Source: Gimesia alba (lineage in GTDB: Bacteria > Planctomycetota > Planctomycetia > Planctomycetales > Planctomycetaceae). From it: DNA of 64,000 bases. The stretch is taken from the NCBI RefSeq assembly GCF_007744675.1, contig NZ_CP036269.1, positions 1,689,501 to 1,753,500 on the forward strand, read 5' to 3'. Below the pieces are notes generated by a model, which ran no database searches, had not been told where the DNA came from, and saw only the letters and a list, made by a program, of their open reading frames with translations. Below, one piece after another: positions 49,801 through 57,754 of the stretch; position 1 is the first letter of the stretch, and each line of letters starts with the position of its first letter. A program made the translations under genes and the position numbers.

Positions 49801-51546
49801 GCGTCTTACCATATCCTGCGCGATATCCTGGTCAGGATTGCCGATCTGTTGTGACCAGAGTTCTTCTCCGGTTTGGGGATTCAGGGCATACAGGCGAATC
49901 TCCCGGTCCCGTTCCCCAACGATATATAATTCGTTGTCTGACGGAGTCGGTGCACCCATGAAAAAAGTGCCCGCCAGAGGCAGGTCAAAAGGTTCATCAA
50001 ATTGGGTACCGCCAATTTTCCATTTTTGTTGCCCTGTTTGCAGGTCATAAGCAACAATTTGGTTGGATGACCAGGAATCGGCGACGTCCTCACCCCTTCT
50101 CAGGTTGCGACGAAATCGATTCAGGTTCCTGGATAAACTGGTGCCCCCGAGATTGAGCCGCATGTTTTCCAGAACATAGAGTTGCCGCCCATCACAGCTT
50201 TGGCTGCCCCAGTTTGCATTTCGATAAATCAGGCTTGTTAAGGCATGTTTATCGGGGTTGGTCCCATTATAAACGGGGAAGGATTGGTCTTCCGGGGTCG
50301 GATCAAATAGCCCCCGTGCCTGTGGGGTATTGAGGCCTTTTAGCTGTGCTGCGATAAAAGATTCTTCGGGTGAGTGTTCCAGAGTCGATTCCCAGAGCGG
50401 AGCCCCCGTCAGTGCATCCAGAACCTGAATGCCTTTGAGTGTCCGGAACACAATTTTCCCCTGTGTTGCTAAAGGGGGGAGTGCAGGAATCGTTGCACGA
50501 CCGGAACTGGCGAGATCTTCCTGGATCAGTTTCAATTGTGACTGGATCGAAAGATTTGAGGTCAGCGGGTATGACCAGCGGGGAATCAGTAATGGATCGG
50601 CATGTTTCGCCCGCGCAGCGTGGCTGGGAGAGCCAAACAGCATGGGCCACTCATCCAGCAGTAGATTCGCAGTCAAATTCAGGTCCTGTTGCTGACTGAG
50701 CCAAGACTTGGGTGCTTCCACAGAGCCGCCGATACTGATCGGTTTTTCTCCCAGTGAAGCGTCTCGTGCAGAATGAAATAATTCTGCGATGAGCGATTCT
50801 TTCCCAGTCTGTTTGAAGATAAAAGCGGCTTTTGTTTTCCACTGCGAGGTTTCCGTAATGGATGTGTTTGAATTCAGCAGGCGTTGCAGATATTGTTCGG
50901 CTAAGCCAAATTCGCCTCGTTCCAGATGGTAGGACATCAGGAAATTCATGGCCTGCATTCCGGCCTGCGTGCCTGAGAATCGGGTTGCGATTTCGGCATA
51001 GTTTTCCGGTGGGGAGTGATTTTCCCGCGCATCGTTCAATAGTTTTTCGGCGAGTGCTTCATACTGACGGTTGAATTGTTCTCGTTGTTCGACCGGCAGG
51101 AGTTCCAGTAGTTGGTAGATCAATTCACGATCAGTGATGAGTGCGCGTTCGCCGGAGACATGGATTGGCAGGTTCAGACTGTTTTCCAGCATTAATTGCA
51201 ATTTATCGCGTGCGGCGTTCCACTGTTGATCAGCAATTAATTTCCGTACGGTTTTGAAGCGGCGTTCCTGTTCCAGGTCTTGGGGAAAGCGGTAATAGCC
51301 AGGATTTTTTTTGGTGACAGGTATCTTAGCCGGTTGCCCTGGCGCTGGTTTGGGGCCGCCAAACCAGCCCTGGATGATTTTCTTCAGCGGGTTCAATGGG
51401 TTTTGGGGCTGAGCCTGTTGTTGTGCATTGGGTTGAAAAGGGTCTTTTTTTTCTTTCTCGTCCGCTTGCAGATTGATGGTAGAGGGCATCATCAGGCAGG
51501 TTATGACGATGAGGACGATAGTCCGGTTTAGAATGATTGAATGCAT
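46831..51546 (-). CDS. Very large exported PQQ-like beta-propeller protein
   Basis: About 1,571 residues from the ATG at 51546, with AAGG upstream; an in-frame start at 51612 would place residues before the signal peptide. The signal peptide spans roughly residues 1-28. A proline/glutamine-rich segment and a helical, TPR-like region (about 70-250) follow, then a PQQ-like propeller, a long alpha-helical middle (about 800-1,050) and a second propeller. PQQ-repeat signatures such as DLQTGQQKWKIGG and DTRTGKIRWTHE recur. It probably binds envelope or protein partners; an enzymatic role is not indicated. It is monocistronic. Confidence 0.88.
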   Translation of the reverse strand: MHSIILNRTIVLIVITCLMMPSTINLQADEKEKKDPFQPNAQQQAQPQNPLNPLKKIIQGWFGGPKPAPGQPAKIPVTKKNPGYYRFPQDLEQERRFKTVRKLIADQQWNAARDKLQLMLENSLNLPIHVSGERALITDRELIYQLLELLPVEQREQFNRQYEALAEKLLNDARENHSPPENYAEIATRFSGTQAGMQAMNFLMSYHLERGEFGLAEQYLQRLLNSNTSITETSQWKTKAAFIFKQTGKESLIAELFHSARDASLGEKPISIGGSVEAPKSWLSQQQDLNLTANLLLDEWPMLFGSPSHAARAKHADPLLIPRWSYPLTSNLSIQSQLKLIQEDLASSGRATIPALPPLATQGKIVFRTLKGIQVLDALTGAPLWESTLEHSPEESFIAAQLKGLNTPQARGLFDPTPEDQSFPVYNGTNPDKHALTSLIYRNANWGSQSCDGRQLYVLENMRLNLGGTSLSRNLNRFRRNLRRGEDVADSWSSNQIVAYDLQTGQQKWKIGGTQFDEPFDLPLAGTFFMGAPTPSDNELYIVGERDREIRLYALNPQTGEELWSQQIGNPDQDIAQDMVRRWWIAPVAIDQGVIVCPTTIGLVTAIDRLNHSVLWSTQYVTDGSNSSNQRFNRIRQTSIEELNQRWCPSAPVISGNKVVYTPPDSETLVCLDLITGSPCWAKRAKETSLYLAGVVDDRILLVGTNSATAISLKTGKTEWNTAFQASAGAPSGQAVIADQRLHIPLQSGQIWTLDVKSGKVINKLFNETHDQPLGNLIIQNGQFLSLSATGLVSYEQKQSFEAKIASIKQQKTQAPLALLKESEMLMMSHSYPEALLKLQQIDQKQLPAQYRNQLQKLTINCLSSLIRSDFQKHDDLVEQLKQQVRSESEQIELQRLLFERYAAKEQFSDAIALLMELALIPEETYFQTAATETQIDSWIAGQATDLWKQATPTDREQFSLQIEQRVQQVLSLKQRQQERFLQQFGFHQATLPVLQKVIAASMNSGQFYETELWLTRLVKQNQPQLAAQGLARMAELCLKFQLNQDAKYYLERLAEYDPHLQVTENQTLQQFLKQKQQASLTNLERDQQKTWRPQQLTLIVGKPSRYYSAREFILNTSDSSLPFFQNRTLIVDPKQNRLTIFTPDRKHLIWSTPLRSSDLNRSSGFNESEVVGHNLILQHRDMLHCFDLVGQKLIWSQRLEKKQTNRYHSNAYQLTPASMESVSTLVHRHHPSIAVRNVGMIAAANADYTCFYSRRKIILVDTRTGKIRWTHENVDNETRVLGDDHLIYLVTRDRITKKVLRVSDGQPVPLSQVGDDLQHAIYQGETAFVSISSPNDKKRPGQKPGHTAVYRFHSQSKEQNWSIDFPPDSQFGLFNQHYLSVLTPKGEITIVDLRTGKKSSLESLTQAELKNHKKFYLVTDHDYIYLVGHTQTHNSISVNVPAIPINGKLYVYDRQTGKRLWNQEVKKQHLVLNQQNLLPVILLVSREYRQIGNRHTSIFSLQALNKQSGKNLLTWEAPVDSNIRAINTDQQQKMIEILTYGARIRLYDADELAVRHPEIHPVPEPPPKKN

Positions 51547-52199
51547 CAACTCAGCCTTCTGGTCGCCTGATAAGTAAAATGGAATCAGAGCTTCTTCTCT
51601 CGCTTTCAGCAAGGGGTGATTAAGAGATCGGTCCCCCCGGATGTTTGCGAAAACTCTTTATTCTATTCTACAGCCAGTTTTCTTTGAGCCAATACGGAAT
51701 CTGTTGGATTCTGCCACTCTTTATTTTTGCTGTGATATTGTCAGGAATAGCCTGGTAGAGTTGAAAGGAGTTGTGTTCTTATGTATCGTTACCTGTGGCC
51801 TGTTAGAAGTGAAACCGGGCAGAGCAGTGAGCTTCTGGCAGGAGAAATCAAAAAAAACAGTCAGTCTTGCGACTTTCAACCAAGTTAGGGGGGGGAATCG
51901 GTTGCAGATTTGCTTGCGGGAAGTTATTTTTGCACGCTTCAACTATTGCATGCTAGCCGAGTACCAGCCGGAATTCCGGGTGGAGTCGCTTCAGTTGTCC
52001 CTGCAGAATGTGTCTTGCCAGAGACGAATCGCAAAGATTTGTCCTGATGGTTATGGAAAATGAGCACAATAGATGTAGGGGCGTTATGTTGGATTTCAGC
52101 CGTTTCAATTACATAGTGTCTAGTTATAGATTCAAAAGTCTTTAATGGAAGAGTGGATCAAGGCCTGGTGCCAGATCACTATTCGAGGAATGTTGGGAA
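51547..52199. other. About 650-base region upstream of rplY
   Basis: No gene is supported. An open frame at 51641-52063 has no ribosome site and no recognisable protein features. The interval includes the divergent leaders of the beta-propeller gene and rplY. No clear terminator, riboswitch or small RNA was recognised. Confidence 0.4.
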
Positions 52200-52817
52200 A
52201 TGTCAGACGATTTTGTATTGCCGAAAATCAGCGCTTTCAAACGGGATAAACTAGGTTCGATCGAAAGCCGCCGCATCCGTCGGGCTGGTCGGGTACCCGC
52301 TGTGGTATATGGCCATGAGCAGGAACCGGCTCATGTGAGTGTGGAAGATCACGATCTCCAGAATCTGATCAAGAACCGTGAACGCGTTTTCGAAATTGAC
52401 GTGGATGGTCAGGTTGAAGAAACAATGCTGCGGGATCTGCAGTGGGATACTTTCGGAACTCAGGTCCTGCATGTGGATCTGATCCGGATTAATGCTTCTG
52501 AACGTGTGACAGTCGAAGTGCCTGTCAGATTGCGTGGAACCTCTCCCGGTGTCGTATCGGGTGGAATTCTGGAGCAGCCTCTGCATACTCTTGAACTTGA
52601 CTGTCTGGCTCACAATATTCCTGATGATCTACCCGTGCGTATCAATGCATTGGAAATTGGCGACGCGATTCATGTCAGTGATGTTGAAGTCCCTCGCGGC
52701 TCCAAGATCCATAATGAGGGAGATCAGGTCGTTGTGCATGTTCTTGCTCCTAAGGGAGAAGAAGAGGAAGCAGCTGAAGAAGCAGCAGCAGAAGCTCCTG
52801 AGGCAGCAGCAGAGTAG
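52200..52817 (+). CDS. rplY: 50S ribosomal protein L25/general stress protein Ctc
   Basis: A 205-residue CTC-type L25. The N-terminal 5S rRNA-binding domain has RRIRRAGRVPAVVYGH, and the C-terminal TL5-like beta domain has EVPVRLRGTSPGV. It ends with an Ala/Glu-rich tail typical of the long form. pth begins 29 bases later, the usual pairing. Confidence 0.96.
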   Translation: MSDDFVLPKISAFKRDKLGSIESRRIRRAGRVPAVVYGHEQEPAHVSVEDHDLQNLIKNRERVFEIDVDGQVEETMLRDLQWDTFGTQVLHVDLIRINASERVTVEVPVRLRGTSPGVVSGGILEQPLHTLELDCLAHNIPDDLPVRINALEIGDAIHVSDVEVPRGSKIHNEGDQVVVHVLAPKGEEEEAAEEAAAEAPEAAAE

Positions 52818-52846
52818 TCATTCTCAGAGTGAACAATATAGATTAA

Positions 52847-53446
52847 GTGTTTGATGGCCTGACGGGTGGTGCTGTGAAAGTGGTCGTAGGACTGGGAAAT
52901 CCCGGTAAACAATACGAACGAACGCGGCACAATGTTGGGTTTGACGTTTTGTCTCAGTTGGCAGAGTGGCACAGTGTGTCCGGGTGGAAAAGCCAGTTTG
53001 AGGCGGAAGTCGGTGAGTTTTCCTTTGCGGGGGAAAAAGTGTTACTGGTTGCTCCGCAAACGTTTATGAATTTAAGCGGTCGCAGTGTTGCGGCATTAGT
53101 GAAATTTTTCAAATTGCCTTCCACTGATGTGGTGGTAGTTTGTGATGATATGAATTTGCCTGTCGGGCGTCTCCGCATGCGGGGATCTGGTTCGGCCGGC
53201 GGTCAAAAAGGATTGCAGGACATTATCCAGAAGTTGGGTACGCAGGATGTGCCCCGTTTGAGAATCGGTGTGGGACGACCTCCTGCCGGATTTCCAGCAG
53301 CGGATTATGTTTTAGGGCGTTTTCGGTCTAAAAAAGATCTGGAACTGATCCCCCAGGCAGTGGAAGCAGCTGCGAAAGGGGTGGAGTGCTGGGTTCAAAG
53401 TGGTCTCGAAATTGCCATGAATCAGGTGAATGCACCTGAAGGATGA
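52847..53446 (+). CDS. pth: Peptidyl-tRNA hydrolase
   Basis: A 199-residue enzyme that releases peptides from peptidyl-tRNA. VGLGNPGKQYERTRHNVGF carries the catalytic His and the substrate-contact Asn. PQTFMNLSGRSV and VVCDDMNLPVGRLRMR supply the other active-site residues. The start is GTG at 52847; a second GTG at 52874, after GGGTGG and directly before KVVVGLGNPG, would give a protein nearer the usual length. Both are possible. Confidence 0.96.
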   Translation: MFDGLTGGAVKVVVGLGNPGKQYERTRHNVGFDVLSQLAEWHSVSGWKSQFEAEVGEFSFAGEKVLLVAPQTFMNLSGRSVAALVKFFKLPSTDVVVVCDDMNLPVGRLRMRGSGSAGGQKGLQDIIQKLGTQDVPRLRIGVGRPPAGFPAADYVLGRFRSKKDLELIPQAVEAAAKGVECWVQSGLEIAMNQVNAPEG

Positions 53447-53547
53447 TATCCCGGTTTGATTGAAAACCGGCAATGATAAACTGAAAACAATGGGAATCTG
53501 ATTGTCATCTGGCCAACAGAGGGCCAAATTATTCCGGGAGAAAAGTC

Positions 53548-53991
53548 TTGTCTGTAGCAGAGAAAAAAGCGGTTATGGTAAATTACGAAGGCATGTTTCT
53601 GTTGGACAGTGGTAAGTTTGCCGCTGACCATGAAGGGACAATTGCTCATTTAATGGAAATTCTGGAAAAAGCAGGTGCTGAGATTGTGGCGCACCGTCCC
53701 TGGCAGGACGGCAAGCTTGCCTATGAGATTGAAGGCCATATGAAAGGTCTGCATTATCTGGTCTACTTCACAATGCCTGGAAGCGGGATGGAAGTGATCA
53801 CCCGATCTTGCCATCTGAGTGATATTGTCATTCGTCAGTTGGTTATCAAGCAGCCTCAAACTTTGTTTGATGCAATGGTTACCGCAATCGATCCTTCTTC
53901 GGCTCCTGAAGCAGTAGAAGAGTCTGACAACAGCGAAACTGCGGAAGTAGATGCAGATTATGATGCCATTGATGATGATGACGAAGACTAA
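53548..53991 (+). CDS. rpsF: 30S ribosomal protein S6
   Basis: A 147-residue ribosomal protein. The S6 core is NYEGMFLLDSGKF...PWQDGKLAYEIEGHMKGLHYLVYF. The C-terminus carries a long acidic tail (DADYDAIDDDDED) not present in the shortest family members. The start is probably TTG at 53548, with GGGAG upstream; an ATG at 53575 is closer to the usual N-terminus. It heads the rpsF-ssb-rplI-dnaB block. Confidence 0.96.
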   Translation: MSVAEKKAVMVNYEGMFLLDSGKFAADHEGTIAHLMEILEKAGAEIVAHRPWQDGKLAYEIEGHMKGLHYLVYFTMPGSGMEVITRSCHLSDIVIRQLVIKQPQTLFDAMVTAIDPSSAPEAVEESDNSETAEVDADYDAIDDDDED

Positions 53992-54075
53992 GTCTTTGTT
54001 GTCCTCTTGGTTGGATCTGACTCAGATCTTCCGGGACGTTCGAACGCAAACCATTCATTTTCAGGGAGGCCGATG

Positions 54076-54567
54076 ATGGCCAGTTTCAATAAAGTCATTC
54101 TGGTAGGTAACTTAACACGTGACCCACAGGTGCGTTATACACCCGGGGGAAGTGCTGTTGCTGAGATTGGGCTCGCCGTGAATCGGAGTTGGTTTGACAA
54201 GAATTCTAATTCACGCAAGGAAGAAACCACATTTGTGGACGTGACTTTATGGGGGCGAACAGCAGAAGTTGCCAGCGAATATCTTACCAAAGGGCGTTCG
54301 GTTCTGATTGAAGGTCGGTTGCAGCTGGATCAGTGGGATGACAAGGAGTCAGGTCAAAAGCGGAGCAAGCTCAAAGTCGTTGGCGAAAATATGACCATGC
54401 TGGGAGGTCGAGGCGAGTCTGGCGGTGGTGGTGGAGCTCCTTCAGGTGGAGGAGGTTATGCCTCTCGAGGAAATGCACCTTCACAAGGTGGGGCTTCCAG
54501 TGCTGCGGATTCATTTTATGATAACGCACCCGGCGGAGGAGTGCCTGATGATGATGTGCCTTTCTAG
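54076..54567 (+). CDS. ssb: Single-stranded DNA-binding protein
   Basis: About 163 residues from the ATG at 54076, six bases after GGGAGG; the overlapping ATG at 54073 is only three bases away, and a longer frame from 54007 is unlikely. The OB-fold starts NKVILVGNLTRDPQVRYTPGG. A glycine-rich linker follows, and the acidic PDDDVPF tip recruits replication and repair proteins. It follows rpsF, as in many bacteria. Confidence 0.97.
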   Translation: MASFNKVILVGNLTRDPQVRYTPGGSAVAEIGLAVNRSWFDKNSNSRKEETTFVDVTLWGRTAEVASEYLTKGRSVLIEGRLQLDQWDDKESGQKRSKLKVVGENMTMLGGRGESGGGGGAPSGGGGYASRGNAPSQGGASSAADSFYDNAPGGGVPDDDVPF

Positions 54568-54658
54568 CAGAGCTACATTTTCAAACCGCTTGTGAGAAAA
54601 AGTAACAGTTTTAATTGAAACGATTGTATAAAACAGAAAATTACGGAAGTGATTGATA

Positions 54659-55165
54659 ATGGTTCGCAAACAACGTAACACCTCAGTCGTCGGTAGTTCC
54701 AAGTCGTCTATCGAGGTTTTGCTGGCAGAAAAAGTTGATAGTCTGGGTGATCAGGGCGATATTGTTCGAGTAAAGCCCGGATATGCTCGTAATTTTTTAT
54801 TGCCCTATGGTCTGGCTACCATTGCCACAGAGCACAACAAGTGGATGGTGGTTCAACACCAGAAGCGAATGGCAGAGCTCGAGAAAGACCGTCTGAAGTC
54901 CTTGAAAGGACTGGCTGACAAACTCAGCAAGCACAGCGTGACGATGGAAGCTAACGCCAATGAAGATGGCCATCTTTATGGGTCGATCGTTGCCGTTGAT
55001 ATCAGCAAATCACTCAAAGAAGGTGGTTTTGAGATTCCTGCTGACAGCATTCGGCTGGAAGGTCCACTCAAAGAATTGGGAATGTATACTGTTAAACTTC
55101 AGTTGCATGACAAGGTAAAGACCGAAGTCAAAGTCTGGGTCGTTCCCACTGCTGAAAAAAGCTAA
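54659..55165 (+). CDS. rplI: 50S ribosomal protein L9
   Basis: About 168 residues from the ATG at 54659, with GGAAG upstream. The N-terminal 23S rRNA-binding domain is IEVLLAEKVDSLGDQGDIVRV and PGYARNFLLPYGLA, and a long helix and the C-terminal domain follow. The first 16 residues before IEVLL are an extension compared with typical L9 proteins. rpsR, usually between ssb and rplI, is missing; the gap is only 91 bases. Confidence 0.97.
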   Translation: MVRKQRNTSVVGSSKSSIEVLLAEKVDSLGDQGDIVRVKPGYARNFLLPYGLATIATEHNKWMVVQHQKRMAELEKDRLKSLKGLADKLSKHSVTMEANANEDGHLYGSIVAVDISKSLKEGGFEIPADSIRLEGPLKELGMYTVKLQLHDKVKTEVKVWVVPTAEKS

Positions 55166-55213
55166 GCCCGTTTGGCAAACATTTTTTGCCAGTCAGAGCT
55201 TCCCGTATAAGAG

Positions 55214-55250
55214 AGAGGTCCGGTATATTGCCGGACCTCTTTTAGTTTTA
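55214..55250 (+). terminator. Terminator after rplI
   Basis: AGAGGTCCGG pairs with CCGGACCTCT around TATATTG and is followed by a T-rich tail. It may separate rplI from dnaB or act as a partial terminator. Confidence 0.88.
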
Positions 55251-55353
55251 TATGATTGAGTCTGCTGAGCGAATATTGAATTTCGGTTGCCTGAGTCTTT
55301 ACGCAATCGTTCTGCATCAGCGATCTCATTTCTAACGTCTACAGAGCCAGGGG

Positions 55354-56781
55354 ATGGTCATGTCAGTTGCCGGGAAAGGAAATTTTCGCCGCCCAAAACA
55401 GGAATCCGTGGAGGAATTGTTTGGGAAAGTTCCCCCACAGAATCTGGACGCGGAGAAAGCAGTCTTAGGCAGTATCCTCCTGGATAATATCGTGATTGAT
55501 GATCTGGTTCAGATTGTCAAAGCCAATCATTTTTACAGCGACAAGAACGCGCGCATTTTTTCAGCGATTCTCAGGCTACATGATGCCGGTGTTCGCGGAA
55601 TTGACGCGGTGACGATTGCCGAAGAGCTCGATTCCAAAGGGGAGTTGGCTGAAGCGGGCGATGTGCTGTATCTGCATGAAATTCTGGAGAGTGTCCCCCA
55701 CGCGGCACACGCAGAATATTATGCCAAAATTGTCCGAGATAAATCGGTTCAACGCACACTCATTCATTCCTGTACCGAAATCATCCGGGAAAGTTATGCC
55801 CCCCAGGGCGATACCCTGGATGTTTTGAACAAGGCCGAGCAGAGCATCTTCAGCATTCTGGAACAGCAGGGTGAAGGGGACAAGATCGAGATCAAAGACA
55901 TTCTGATGGATGCCTTTGATCGGATTCATGAACGCTCGCAAATGGATGGAATGCTCACTGGTTTGACGACTGGATTTATTGATCTGGATACGCAGATCAA
56001 TGGATTTCAGCCATCGGAATTGATCATCCTGGCGGCACGTCCAAGTATGGGAAAGACGGCGTTGGTCTGTAACTTTGCGGAAGCTGCCGCAGACGACGGC
56101 GGTACGGCAACCATCATCTTCAGTCTTGAACAGTCCAAACTCGAACTGGCGGAACGTTTGCTGTGTATTCGCTCGGGAGTCAATGGTCATTCTTTGCGGG
56201 CTGGGGATCTGGAAGACGACGAACGTCATCGCCTGATGGAGGCTTCTTCCGAGATTAGTGAAATGCCTTTGTTTATTGACGATAAACCGGGGCGCACCAT
56301 TCAGGAAATCAGTGCGATTTGCCGTCGATTAAAACGGCTGAGCAATCTGGGATTGATTATCATCGACTATCTACAGTTGATCGAACCTGAAGACAAGACG
56401 ATGCCGCGTGAACAACAGATTGCACAGATCACCCGTCGTCTGAAAGGTTTGTGTAAGGAACTGAACGTGCCGATTATCGCGTTGGCGCAGTTGAACCGCG
56501 GCGTAGAGTTGCGTGAAGACAAACGACCGCGTCTGGCTGACCTGCGAGAAAGTGGAGCCATCGAACAGGACGCCGACTTGATTATGTTCCTGCACCGTCC
56601 CGATAAATATGACCCTGAAGACAGTCCGGGGCTGGCGGAAGTCGTTGTCGCGAAGCACCGTAGTGGTCCAACCGGGATTATTAATCTGACCTGGAAGGCT
56701 TCTTCAATGCGGTTTGCCAACTATGCCAACATGGACGTTCCCGAAGGGGGCTACATGGGTGACGGCGGCGGTTTTGGTTAA
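55354..56781 (+). CDS. dnaB: Replicative DNA helicase DnaB
   Basis: About 475 residues. The N-terminal domain begins NLDAEKAVLGSILLDN. The RecA-like core has Walker A ARPSMGKTALV, Walker B GLIIIDYLQLI, and the arginine-finger region near DLRESGAIEQDADLI. ATGs at 55354 and 55360 are both in frame; the second has better spacing from AGGGG. It follows rplI, the classic arrangement, with an internal terminator between them. Confidence 0.97.
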   Translation: MVMSVAGKGNFRRPKQESVEELFGKVPPQNLDAEKAVLGSILLDNIVIDDLVQIVKANHFYSDKNARIFSAILRLHDAGVRGIDAVTIAEELDSKGELAEAGDVLYLHEILESVPHAAHAEYYAKIVRDKSVQRTLIHSCTEIIRESYAPQGDTLDVLNKAEQSIFSILEQQGEGDKIEIKDILMDAFDRIHERSQMDGMLTGLTTGFIDLDTQINGFQPSELIILAARPSMGKTALVCNFAEAAADDGGTATIIFSLEQSKLELAERLLCIRSGVNGHSLRAGDLEDDERHRLMEASSEISEMPLFIDDKPGRTIQEISAICRRLKRLSNLGLIIIDYLQLIEPEDKTMPREQQIAQITRRLKGLCKELNVPIIALAQLNRGVELREDKRPRLADLRESGAIEQDADLIMFLHRPDKYDPEDSPGLAEVVVAKHRSGPTGIINLTWKASSMRFANYANMDVPEGGYMGDGGGFG

Positions 56782-56814
56782 GCTTGAATGTTCTACTGCG
56801 AACTGATTTGACTC

Positions 56815-57708
56815 TCAACCGCCGAGTAATTGATGTGCTTCGTGGATCGAATCTCTCAGGCTTTCTCCCAGTGTTTCGATGTCTGATTCGCTCAGATTTA
56901 AAATGCTGAGGATCTCCGGAGCAATAGATTCTGATTCCACGGTGCGCGTATAGCCTTCATGGATCTGGGCGGCGAGGATGTCGGCGACATGGACGATCGC
57001 GGGCAAGTTACGGTCCGTTTGCGGAAGCTGCATCGGGTGATGGTGGTAGCGTGCGACATGTTCAAACTGCGGCGGGAACTTCCATTCTCTGCAGATGAAA
57101 GCGCCGAAAAGTTCATGTGTTGCCCCGAGTACCTGTTCTTCAGCCTGGCGAAATGTGGTGTTTTGTTCGTGACTCACAATGCCAATGATTTCTACGAATT
57201 CCTGATGGTTTGCCTGCATCTCGACCATAATGCCAATGTCGTGAATCAGGCCCGCCAGAAAGACCTCGTCAGGTTCGCCGATTTCACTTCTGACGGAGAT
57301 TTCTCGTGCGCAGATTGCGACTGCGACTGAATGTGTCCAGAGATCACAAGGATCAAAATCGGTGCCGATGCGGTTCGATTTGAAGACCTTATTCAAGCTG
57401 GTGGCGATGGCAATGTTCTTGATCGCATTCAGACCTAACCGAACGATGGCACGATCGATGGAACCAATCTGTTGCGGGAAACCGTAGTATGAGGAATTCA
57501 CAACTTTGAGAATACAAGCACTCAGTGCGGGATCGTTGACAATGACTTTCCTGAGATCGTCGGTCGTTGATTCCGGATCAGCGACGAGATTCATAATTTG
57601 ATGGGCGACCGCAGGCAGGGTTGCGATATTTTTAATTTTATGAAAGGACGATTCCACGATAAAGGGAAACTCGTCTGTGTTGTCAATCTTTGGTTCTGTC
57701 CTAATCAT
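56815..57708 (-). CDS. HDOD domain signalling protein
   Basis: A 297-residue cytoplasmic protein with one HDOD domain from about residue 25 to 220. Typical elements are LPAVAHQIMNLVADPESTTDDLRKVI, NSSYYGFPQQIGSIDRAIVRLG and a late GLIHDIGIMVE with the HD pair. Some HDOD proteins lack catalytic metal residues, so activity is not certain. It is the last gene of the c-di-GMP cluster, 46 bases after the response regulator. AGGTG precedes the ATG. Confidence 0.9.
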   Translation of the reverse strand: MIRTEPKIDNTDEFPFIVESSFHKIKNIATLPAVAHQIMNLVADPESTTDDLRKVIVNDPALSACILKVVNSSYYGFPQQIGSIDRAIVRLGLNAIKNIAIATSLNKVFKSNRIGTDFDPCDLWTHSVAVAICAREISVRSEIGEPDEVFLAGLIHDIGIMVEMQANHQEFVEIIGIVSHEQNTTFRQAEEQVLGATHELFGAFICREWKFPPQFEHVARYHHHPMQLPQTDRNLPAIVHVADILAAQIHEGYTRTVESESIAPEILSILNLSESDIETLGESLRDSIHEAHQLLGG

Positions 57709-57754
57709 TTCACCTGTCCTGATCTACGTCTGTTTTTTACTGGTATTTAGAGTG

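Noticed and set aside
51641..52063. 140-codon open frame upstream of rplY
   Set aside because: No ribosome site, no signal or domain, and it lies in a region with no conserved-looking coding pattern.
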